From: Pseudomonas putida
GTDB lineage: Bacteria > Pseudomonadota > Gammaproteobacteria > Pseudomonadales > Pseudomonadaceae
Reading direction: 5' to 3'
Assembly (NCBI RefSeq): GCF_028682635.1
Contig: NZ_JANHLK010000015.1
Coordinates: 102,873 to 166,872, forward strand
Length of the DNA: 64,000 nt
In this document: piece after piece, positions 57,502-64,000 of the stretch
Position numbering within the stretch: the first letter of the stretch is position 1
Layout of the letters: each line of letters starts with the position of its first letter
Position numbers and translations under genes: made by a program
Notes under the pieces: generated by a model
Seen by the model: the letters and a program-made list of their open reading frames with translations, nothing else
What the model was told of the DNA's origin: nothing
The model's database searches: none

Positions 57502-59025
57502 TCAGTTCAGGTTCGGCAAAGCCTTGCGCAGCAAATTCGGTTCTTTCAAAACCCCAGCAGCGGCAGCGATGTCCGGCGCCAGCCAACGGTCCTGATCGTA
57601 AGCCGGGACGCGCTGACGCAGCAGACGCCACGCCGCATCTGTGCCAGCGCCGAAACGCTGTTCTTTCAGGAACTCGAACGCCTGGGCTGCCAGCAGGTAC
57701 TCGATGGCGAGGATCTGTGTGCAGTTTTCCAGGGCACGATGCAGCTTCAGCGCGGCGTTGGTGCCCAGGCTCAGGTGATCTTCCTGCAGGCCGGAGGTGA
57801 CGTAGTTGTCGAGTACCGCCGGTTGCGCCAATTGGCGGTTTTCTGCACACAGCGAGGCAGCGACGTATTGCACGATCATCATCCCGGAGTTCACGCCCGG
57901 GTTGGCCACCAGAAACGCCGGCAGACCGCTGACATGCGGGTTGATCAAACGGTCGAGACGACGCTCGGCGATGGAGCCGATTTCGGCCATGGCGATGGCC
58001 AGCAGGTCTGCCGCCAGCGCCACGGACTGGCCGTGCGGGTTAGCCTGGGAAACGACGCGGTAGTTGTCCGCGGTGCCCAGCACCAGCGGGTTGTCGGTGG
58101 CGCTGTTGAGTTCGGTTTCGATCTGCCGGGTCGCGTGCAGCAACTGGTCGCGAGCAGCACCGTGCACCTGCGGAATCGATCGAATGCTCAAGGCATCCTG
58201 TGTGCGAATGCCCTTGCTCTGGGCAATCACTTCGCTGCCGTCGAGCAACGCACGCAGGTTGATGCCGACCTGCTGCATGCCCGGGTGCGGCTTGAGCGCG
58301 ATGATTTCGGCATCGAACGCGTCGATCTGCCCGCGCTGGGCCTCGAAGCTCATGGCACCGATCACGTCGGCCCATTCCAGCAGGTGCGTGGCATCGGCAA
58401 TGGCCAGGCAACTCAGGCCGGTCATGCAGGGCGTACCGTTGACCAGGCACAGACCATCCTTGGCACCCAGCTTGACCGGTTGCAGCCCTTCTTCGGCCAG
58501 GGCCTGCTGCGCGCAAACGATCTGCCCGCGATAGCTGACATTGCCGACACCCAGCAATGCGATACCGATGTGGGCCATGTGGGTCAGGTAGCCTACGGAG
58601 CCCTGGGATGGCACTTGCGGGGTGATGCCACGGTTGAGCAACGCCAGCAGCGCCTCGACTACCTGGCGGTGCAGGCCGGATTTGCCGTGGCTGTAGTTGA
58701 CGACGGCGGCGCACATGATCGAGCGGGTCTGCTCGTTGCTCAGCGGCGCGCCGACGCCACAGGCGTGGCTGAGCAAGGTGTTGCGCGACAACTGGCTGAG
58801 CTGTTCGTCCTGCAGCGAAACGTTGCACAGTGCGCCCAGCCCGGTGTTGATGCCGTAGGCGCGCTCGCCGCTGCTGACGATGCGCTGGACGATGGCCTGG
58901 GCGTTTTCAATCCGCGCCCAGATCGGCGCCGACAGCTCGAGTTGCGCGCCATGACGGGCGACGGCGACCACGTCCTGCCAGGTGACCTGCTTCTCGGTGA
59001 TAACGATTTTTTCAGCCTGGGACAT
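57502..59025 (-). CDS. HAL/PAL-family (histidine ammonia-lyase) paralogue lacking the MIO triad
   Basis: 507 residues, homologous to HutH over the full length: AYGINTGLG with Tyr57, NGTPCMTG, QDALSIRSIPQVHGA, SATDNPLVLG and SGLQEDHLSLG. The loop that should read GSVG-ASG-DLAPLAH reads GSVGYLTHMAH (142-152; codons near 58570-58599), exactly three residues short, so the MIO electrophile cannot form. The frame is intact with no stops and codon use is normal, so it is maintained rather than decayed. I chose ATG 59025 (GAGG 6 bases upstream). I recall that in P. fluorescens SBW25 one of two hutH copies in this operon is not needed for growth on histidine. Role unknown: regulatory pseudoenzyme, HutH partner, or altered chemistry. 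Confidence 0.88.
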   Translation of the reverse strand: MSQAEKIVITEKQVTWQDVVAVARHGAQLELSAPIWARIENAQAIVQRIVSSGERAYGINTGLGALCNVSLQDEQLSQLSRNTLLSHACGVGAPLSNEQTRSIMCAAVVNYSHGKSGLHRQVVEALLALLNRGITPQVPSQGSVGYLTHMAHIGIALLGVGNVSYRGQIVCAQQALAEEGLQPVKLGAKDGLCLVNGTPCMTGLSCLAIADATHLLEWADVIGAMSFEAQRGQIDAFDAEIIALKPHPGMQQVGINLRALLDGSEVIAQSKGIRTQDALSIRSIPQVHGAARDQLLHATRQIETELNSATDNPLVLGTADNYRVVSQANPHGQSVALAADLLAIAMAEIGSIAERRLDRLINPHVSGLPAFLVANPGVNSGMMIVQYVAASLCAENRQLAQPAVLDNYVTSGLQEDHLSLGTNAALKLHRALENCTQILAIEYLLAAQAFEFLKEQRFGAGTDAAWRLLRQRVPAYDQDRWLAPDIAAAAGVLKEPNLLRKALPNLN

Positions 59026-59066
59026 CTTCAACCTCATCCAAATATTGATGCAGCTTCACCGCCGCC

Positions 59067-59131
59067 TTCGCTGGCAAGCCAGCTCCTACAGGGGATTGCG
59101 TACACCTTGTAGGAGCTGGCTTGCCAGCGAA
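59067..59131. repeat. REP inverted pair (REPIN), gctggcaag type
   Basis: ttcgctggcaagccagctcc then taca mirrored exactly by tgtaggagctggcttgccag then cgaa. It lies between hutV and the HAL paralogue. Confidence 0.87.
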
Positions 59132-59157
59132 GAGGCCAGCACATTCACCGCAAATCT

Positions 59158-59988
59158 TTAAACCACCGCTGCCCGACGCTGCACAAAGCGGTCGACATAC
59201 TCATCCGCCGGCGAATGCAGGATCTCTTTCGGCGTGCCGACCTGGATCAGGCGGCCATCCTTGAGAATCGCGATGCGGTTGCCGATGCGCACGGCCTCGT
59301 CGAGGTCGTGGGTGATGAAGACGATGGTCTTGTGCAGGGTCTTTTGCAGTTCCAGCAACTGGTCCTGCATCTCGGCGCGAATCAGCGGGTCGAGGGCACT
59401 GAAGGCTTCGTCCATCAGGATGATGTCGGTGTCCGCCGCCAACGCACGGGCCAGGCCCACACGCTGGCGCATGCCGCCGGAAAGCTGGTGCGGGTATTTG
59501 TTTTCGTAGCCCTTGAGGCCCACGGTGTTGATCCAGTGCAGCGCGCGCTCGGCGCACATCTGCTTGCTCTCGCCGCGGATCTTCAAGCCGTAGGCGACGT
59601 TGTCCAGCACGCTTTTGTGCGGCAACAGGCCGAAGCTCTGGAACACCATGCTGATCTTGCGACGACGAAATTCGCGCAAGGCTTCCATGTCGTATTGCAG
59701 GATGTCCACGCCGTCCACCAGGATCGCGCCGCTGGTCGGGTCGATCAGGCGGTTGAAGTGGCGCACCAGGGTGGATTTGCCGGAACCCGACAGGCCCATG
59801 ATCACGAAGATCTCGCCGCTGCCGATGCTCAGGGACAAATCGTTCACGCCGACCACGCAGCCGGTTTCAGCCAGCACCTGATCCTTGGTCTTGCCCTGGC
59901 CGACCATGGCCAGCGCTTCCTTGGAACGGTTGCCGAAAATCTTGAAGACGTTCTTGACTTCGATCTTGCTCACGGTTGCGTTGTTCAT
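59158..59988 (-). CDS. hutV: ABC transporter ATP-binding protein of the hut operon
   Basis: ProV/OpuA-type ATPase, 276 residues. It has Walker A GLSGSGKST (about 65-73), Q-loop FQSFGLLPH, the signature LSGGMRQRVGL, Walker B ILMDEAFSALDP and switch His in FITHD. The N-terminal EALAMVGQGKTKDQVLAETG extension is characteristic of the glycine-betaine/choline-type branch. It lacks the C-terminal CBS domains of full ProV. It overlaps the permease gene by 4 bases. In P. putida the HutXWV system is a histidine transporter, so the same role is inferred. Confidence 0.9.
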   Translation of the reverse strand: MNNATVSKIEVKNVFKIFGNRSKEALAMVGQGKTKDQVLAETGCVVGVNDLSLSIGSGEIFVIMGLSGSGKSTLVRHFNRLIDPTSGAILVDGVDILQYDMEALREFRRRKISMVFQSFGLLPHKSVLDNVAYGLKIRGESKQMCAERALHWINTVGLKGYENKYPHQLSGGMRQRVGLARALAADTDIILMDEAFSALDPLIRAEMQDQLLELQKTLHKTIVFITHDLDEAVRIGNRIAILKDGRLIQVGTPKEILHSPADEYVDRFVQRRAAVV

Positions 59989-60836
59989 TTGCTCACCTCA
60001 TGCCGTGCACGACCGTACGCCTGTGTAATGCGGTCGATCACGACGGCCAGAATCACGATCGCCAGACCGGCTTCGAGGCCGCGTCCGACGTTGAGGGTCT
60101 GAATCCCCACCAGCACGTCTTCGCCCAGGCCACGGGCACCGATCATCGAGGCGATCACCACCATCGACAGGGCCATCATGGTGGTCTGGTTGATCCCGGC
60201 CATGATGCTCGGCAGGGCCAGCGGCAATTGCACGCCGAACAGTTGCTGCCAACGGTTGGCACCGAAGGCGTTGATCGCTTCCATCACCTCGCCGTCAACC
60301 TGGCGAATCCCCAGGTCGGTCAGGCGGATCAGCGGTGGCGCCGCGTAGATCACGGTGGCGAAAATCGCCGGGACCTTGCCCAGGCCGAACAGCATCAGTA
60401 CCGGGATCAGGTACACGAAGCTCGGCATGGTCTGCATGATGTCCAGCAACGGCATCAGCACCGAACGCAGGCGATTGCTGCGGGCCGAGAGAATGCCCAG
60501 CGGCACGCCGATCAGCACCGAGATGACCGTGGCCACCATCATCAGCGCCAGGGTCTGCATCAGCTTGTCCCAGAGGCCGACCGCGCCCACCAGGAACAGC
60601 AGGCCGACGATCACGGCGGTGGTCACGACCTTGCGGGTCGCGTGCCAGGCCACGCCCGCCACGATGGCCAGCATCAGCCACCAGGGCGCTGCGCGCAGCA
60701 GGCTTTCGAGATTGACGATGGCCCACAACAGGGTGTCGGAGATGTGCCGGAACACGTCGCCGTAGTTGGTGACCAGCGAATCGACCCAACCGTTGACCCA
60801 GTCGGCGATGGAAAAGGTAAAGCTTTCGGGAAACAT
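59985..60836 (-). CDS. hutW: ABC transporter permease of the hut operon
   Basis: ProW-type permease, 283 residues with about seven membrane helices. The N-terminus reads MFPESFTFSIADWVNGWVDS. The binding-protein-dependent transport signature EAINAFGANRWQQLFGVQLPLALPSIMAGINQ contains the EAA loop. It sits between the binding-protein and ATPase genes and is translationally coupled to hutV. Confidence 0.9.
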   Translation of the reverse strand: MFPESFTFSIADWVNGWVDSLVTNYGDVFRHISDTLLWAIVNLESLLRAAPWWLMLAIVAGVAWHATRKVVTTAVIVGLLFLVGAVGLWDKLMQTLALMMVATVISVLIGVPLGILSARSNRLRSVLMPLLDIMQTMPSFVYLIPVLMLFGLGKVPAIFATVIYAAPPLIRLTDLGIRQVDGEVMEAINAFGANRWQQLFGVQLPLALPSIMAGINQTTMMALSMVVIASMIGARGLGEDVLVGIQTLNVGRGLEAGLAIVILAVVIDRITQAYGRARHEVSK

Positions 60837-60906
60837 AAGAGACTCTCAATCAAGGGGTTGCGATCAAGCATCCGACTGCCGTCGTCGGCAGCCGGAGAAG
60901 CCCAAC

Positions 60907-61875
60907 CTACAAGGCCGCGTCGATTTTCTTGGCTGCGTCTTCGCTCACCCATGCGTGCCAGACTTCAGGATGTTCCTTCAAGAAGATCTTGGCCAGTTTT
61001 GGCGACTCGATCCGCTCTTTGGTCATGCGGGCCAGGTTCTGGTTCAGCAGGTCGATTGGCACGTTGACCTTTTCCAGCACGGCCACCAGTTCCGGCGCTT
61101 CGTCGTGGAAGGTCTTGGACAGGCCGACCTTGATGGTCACGGTCTTGTTCACGCCTGGTTTCTCTTCCAGCTTCACCACGTCGACCTGGCCCATCAGCGG
61201 CGTCGGCGACCAGTAGTAGAACAGGATCGGCTCGCCACGCTTGTAGCTCGACAGCACGGCGGCATCGAGTGCCGGGCCGGTGCCTGGGCGGAAGTTGGTG
61301 TAGGTGCTTTCCAGACCGTAGCTTTTCAGCATTTCGCTGTTGTCCAGCTCACAGGTCCAGCCGGCCGGGCAGTTGTAGAAACGCCCTTTGGAGGGTTCTT
61401 CGGCGTCCTTGAACACCGCCGCATATTTGCCCAGGTCGGCAATGTTCTTCAGGTCCGGGGTCTTGGCTTCCAGCTTACGCTTGGCATCGCCTTCGATCAC
61501 ATAGCGCGGCACGTACCAGCCTTCGACCGCGCCGACGACCGGAGCACCGACACCGACGACCTTGCCGGCCTTCTCGGCCTTGTTCCAGACCTCGCTGCGG
61601 CCAACCCACTCTTCGGCAAACACCTGGATGTCGTTGCTGCCCAGGGCGTTTTCCATGGTGATGGAGTTGCCTGGCAGGCTGTCGGTCTTGCAGTCGTAGC
61701 CTTTTTCCAGAACCAGTTGCATCACGTCGGTCAGCAACATGGCGCTTTCCCAGTTCAGGCCGGCGAATTTCACCGGTTTGCCAGACTCGCACCAGCCCGC
61801 TGCCTGAGAGGCGCCGGCGCTGGCCAGCAGGCCCATGGATAGCAATGTGGTCAGCAGGGTCTTGTTCGATTTCAT
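60907..61875 (-). CDS. hutX: ABC transporter substrate-binding protein of the hut operon
   Basis: Periplasmic OpuAC/ProX-type binding protein, 322 residues. A signal peptide ends at ASQA|AGWCESGKPV (about residue 24). The mature part shows LNWESAMLLTDVMQLVLEKG, the conserved Cys pair in YNCPAGWTCE and the aromatic YYWSPTPLM and GWYVP segments likely to line the pocket. I chose ATG 61875 (AGGAGCG 8 bases upstream); a longer open frame lacks a leader. Ligand is inferred as histidine from the operon. Confidence 0.9.
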   Translation of the reverse strand: MKSNKTLLTTLLSMGLLASAGASQAAGWCESGKPVKFAGLNWESAMLLTDVMQLVLEKGYDCKTDSLPGNSITMENALGSNDIQVFAEEWVGRSEVWNKAEKAGKVVGVGAPVVGAVEGWYVPRYVIEGDAKRKLEAKTPDLKNIADLGKYAAVFKDAEEPSKGRFYNCPAGWTCELDNSEMLKSYGLESTYTNFRPGTGPALDAAVLSSYKRGEPILFYYWSPTPLMGQVDVVKLEEKPGVNKTVTIKVGLSKTFHDEAPELVAVLEKVNVPIDLLNQNLARMTKERIESPKLAKIFLKEHPEVWHAWVSEDAAKKIDAAL

Positions 61876-61944
61876 TGTAGTGACGCTCCTAATCATGAAT
61901 TGGCTTACGGCAGTCAAGAGGCATCCAGCCCTGTCCACGTCCAA

Positions 61945-63414
61945 TCAGGCCTGCGCCGCAGCGCGACCGACAGTCTGCTTTTGTTCGGTGACCACGTCCT
62001 GCTCGACCGGCAGGATCAAATGATCGGGCACTGAGCCGTGCCATTTTTTCGCACACAGGTAATACAGGGCTGCGGGAACCACCAGGCCGATGATCCAGGA
62101 AATATCCACATCGCCCAGGGCCGCCACCAGCGGACCGGTGTAGAACTTGGTGGAGATGAACGGCAGCTGCACCAGCACACCGAAAACATAGACGCTGATA
62201 CCGAGGGCGTTCCAACGGCCATAGCGACCGTTCGGATCGGACAGCGCCGGCACGTCATAGCGCTCGCGGGTGATGCAGTAGTAATCCACCAGGTTGATCG
62301 CGCTCCATGGCGTAAAGAACGCCAGCAGGAACAGGATGAAGGACTTGAACGCACCGAGGAACGAGTGCTGGCCAAGCAACGCCATCAGGGTCGCAGCACC
62401 GACGATGACCAGCACGAAGAGTAGGCGCTGCAAGCGCGATACTTTCAGGTCACCCTGGAAGCCGCTGATGATGGTCGCAATGCACATGAAGCTGCCGTAG
62501 GAGTTCAGCGTGGAAATGGTGACCTTGCCGAACGCGATGCTGAAGTACAGCAGCGCAGCGGTGGCACCGGTACCACCCAGGCCAACGATGTAGGCCACTT
62601 CGTGGCCGGCGAATTGGCCGTTCGCCGAAGCGGCAGCGAACACGCCGAGGACCATCGCCACCTGTGCACCAATCACCGAACCTGCGCCTGCGGCGAAAAA
62701 GGTTTTCACCGAGGAAACCTTGCTCGGCAGGTAGCGAGAGTAGTCAGCCACATAAGGGCCGAAGGCGATCTGCCAGGATGCCGCGAGCGACACCGCGAGC
62801 AGGAAACTGCTCCAGCTGAAGTGGCGGATCTGCAACAGCGCGCCAACATCAACCTGGCTGATCAGACGGCTGAACAGATACACAAAGGCAATCACGCCAA
62901 TGACACTGGCAACACGGCCGATCCAATGGATCACTCGGTAACCGAGCACCGTGACCAGCACGATGACACTGGCGAAAAGAAGGATACCGACGGTGTCGCT
63001 GACGCCAAACAACTGGCCCAGCGCCTGGCCGGAAAGCACGGTCCCCGTTGCGGTGAAGCCCAGGTACATCAGGCACACCAGCACGATCGGGATCGCCGCG
63101 CCATACACGCCGAACTGCACACGGCTGGAGATCATCTGCGGCAGGCCCAGCTTGGGCCCTTGCGCCGCATGCAGCGCCATGACGCCGCCACCGATCAGTT
63201 GGCCGATCAACAGACCGATCAACGACCAGAACACATCACCGCCGAGCACCACGGCCAGGGCCCCGGTGACAATCGCGGTGATTTGCAGGTTGGCACCCAT
63301 CCACAGGGTGAACTGGCTAAACAGACGACCGTGTCTTTCCGCCTCCGGGATGTAGTCGATCGAGCGCTTCTCGATCAACGGTTTGTTGCCTGCACGTTCG
63401 CTGCTGACAGCCAT
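61945..63414 (-). CDS. NCS1-family permease (candidate urocanate or histidine-related transporter)
   Basis: The 489 residues have about 12 membrane helices and NCS1 (cytosine/purine/thiamine/allantoin) features. The conserved N-terminal segment is SIDYIPEAERHGRLFSQFTLWMGANLQ; further typical parts are FSWSSFLLAVSLAASWQIAFGPYVADYSRYLP and TPWSAINLVDYY. The position between hutU and the ABC transporter suggests uptake of a pathway compound; urocanate is my best guess, since a dedicated urocanate transporter encoded in the hut locus is known in P. fluorescens. The substrate cannot be read from the sequence. The C-terminal tail is polar and extends beyond the core family. Confidence 0.85.
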   Translation of the reverse strand: MAVSSERAGNKPLIEKRSIDYIPEAERHGRLFSQFTLWMGANLQITAIVTGALAVVLGGDVFWSLIGLLIGQLIGGGVMALHAAQGPKLGLPQMISSRVQFGVYGAAIPIVLVCLMYLGFTATGTVLSGQALGQLFGVSDTVGILLFASVIVLVTVLGYRVIHWIGRVASVIGVIAFVYLFSRLISQVDVGALLQIRHFSWSSFLLAVSLAASWQIAFGPYVADYSRYLPSKVSSVKTFFAAGAGSVIGAQVAMVLGVFAAASANGQFAGHEVAYIVGLGGTGATAALLYFSIAFGKVTISTLNSYGSFMCIATIISGFQGDLKVSRLQRLLFVLVIVGAATLMALLGQHSFLGAFKSFILFLLAFFTPWSAINLVDYYCITRERYDVPALSDPNGRYGRWNALGISVYVFGVLVQLPFISTKFYTGPLVAALGDVDISWIIGLVVPAALYYLCAKKWHGSVPDHLILPVEQDVVTEQKQTVGRAAAQA

Positions 63415-63456
63415 GATTCAACCTCTGTGGATTGTTATTCTGGGTTGGTGATCCCC

Positions 63457-63535
63457 TGTAGGAGCGAGCTTGCTCGCGAAGGCATCTTTCCTGACACACC
63501 TGGGTGCGTCATTCGCTGGCAAGCCAGCTCCTACA
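63457..63535. repeat. REP pair with two different arm subtypes
   Basis: The left unit tgtaggagcgagcttgctcg then cgaa (gctcgcgaa subtype) faces a right unit ttcgctggcaagccagctcc then taca (gctggcaag subtype). The two halves are not complementary over their full length, so this may be a recombinant between the subtypes seen at 28332 and 59067. It lies between the permease gene and hutU. Confidence 0.75.
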
Positions 63536-63561
63536 GGTTTGCGTCGGCCAAGGCCGGTTTT

Positions 63562-64000
63562 TTATTTACCGGTAATCATCGGCAGGTTCAGCCCTTGCTC
63601 CTTGGCGCAGTCGATCGCGATCTGGTAACCGGCATCGGCATGGCGCATCACGCCGGTCGCCGGGTCGTTGTGCAACACGCGAGCGATACGCTCGGCCGCT
63701 TCATCGGTACCGTCGCAGACAATCACCATGCCCGAATGCTGGGAGAAGCCCATGCCGACGCCGCCGCCGTGGTGCAGGGAAACCCAGGTCGCGCCGCTCG
63801 CGGTGTTGAGCAGGGCGTTGAGCAGTGGCCAGTCGGACACGGCATCGGAACCGTCCTGCATCGATTCGGTTTCGCGGTTCGGGCTCGCTACGGAACCGGA
63901 GTCCAGGTGGTCGCGACCGATCACGATTGGCGCGGAGAGCTCGCCGCTGCGCACCATTTCGTTGAACGCCAGGCCCAGCTTGGCGCGCAGGCCCAGGCCC
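63562..64000 (-). CDS. hutU: Urocanate hydratase, C-terminal part
   Basis: Second step of histidine degradation, hydrating urocanate to imidazolone propionate with NAD+ as electrophile. The gene runs off the right edge; about 145 C-terminal residues are seen, starting GLGLRAKLGLAFNEMV. They include VIGRDHLDSGSVASPNRETE, SDWPLLNALLNTASGATWVSLHHGGGVGMGFSQHSG and VLHNDPATGVMRHADAGY, all highly conserved in urocanases. It is read ahead of the permease and ABC genes in the same operon. Confidence 0.96.
   Translation of the reverse strand, partial: GLGLRAKLGLAFNEMVRSGELSAPIVIGRDHLDSGSVASPNRETESMQDGSDAVSDWPLLNALLNTASGATWVSLHHGGGVGMGFSQHSGMVIVCDGTDEAAERIARVLHNDPATGVMRHADAGYQIAIDCAKEQGLNLPMITGK

Noticed and set aside
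57502..59025. Frameshift or sequencing error as the cause of the missing MIO triad
   Set aside because: The gap is exactly nine bases in frame, with conserved residues on both sides and no compensating shift.

Overview
The window reads as a contiguous piece of a Pseudomonas chromosome, most likely from the P. fluorescens group. It is GC-rich. It carries the class II (medium-chain-length) PHA cluster phaC1-phaZ-phaC2-phaD with phaI/phaF, a chromosomal hut operon, and pilMNOPQ divergent from a ponA-type PBP1A. At least ten intergenic gaps hold the paired inverted REP elements (tgtgggagc... / ...gctcccaca and tgtaggagc... / ...gctcctaca) typical of fluorescent pseudomonads. I saw no rRNA or tRNA genes, CRISPR array, IS element or prophage.

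Layout. 1-264: start of a secreted AA10 chitin-type polysaccharide monooxygenase, cut by the window edge. 554-16409 (all minus): hemE, gltD, gltB, a DamX-like AAA/SPOR protein, aroB, aroK, pilQ, pilP, pilO, pilN, pilM. 16624-28836: ponA (+), maeB (-), rpmE (-), priA (+), argS (+), an FtsN-like SPOR gene (+), hslV and hslU (+), a DUF971 gene (+). 29093-36137: the PHA cluster, with phaC1, phaZ, phaC2 and phaD on plus and convergent phaF, phaI and a small PHA-granule-region gene on minus. 36293-42410 (plus): ubiE-ubiJ-ubiB, hisI-hisE, tatABC, rsmE. 42529-44445: an McpS-like chemoreceptor. 44446-47442: an accessory island of visibly lower GC, with a gene remnant, a perfect dyad resembling a LuxR-type box, and one large gene for a PI-PLC X-domain protein with four fibronectin type III repeats. 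47443-53546 (minus): opgG-opgH, dtd and pip. 53744-64000 (minus): the distal hut operon, read from the right as hutU (partial), an NCS1 permease, an ABC transporter (hutX, hutW, hutV), a histidine ammonia-lyase paralogue, hutH, hutI and hutG.

Most of the window is conserved core metabolism and envelope biology. Two loci stand out. First, the hut operon encodes two HAL-family proteins side by side. HutH (55852-57390) has the Ala-Ser-Gly triad that forms the MIO electrophile. Its neighbour (57502-59025) has exactly those three residues deleted while keeping the flanks, the catalytic-loop Tyr and most other motifs, so it cannot be a conventional ammonia-lyase. Second, the island between the chemoreceptor and opgH holds a PI-PLC/FN3 gene with intact catalytic residues, preceded by an inverted repeat with the architecture of a las/lux box. 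The PHA cluster also shows a good sigma-54 promoter and a large leader hairpin upstream of phaC1.

All calls come from reading the sequence and remembered protein families; no database search was run. Starts were adjusted where ribosome-binding sites or usual family lengths favoured an internal codon.
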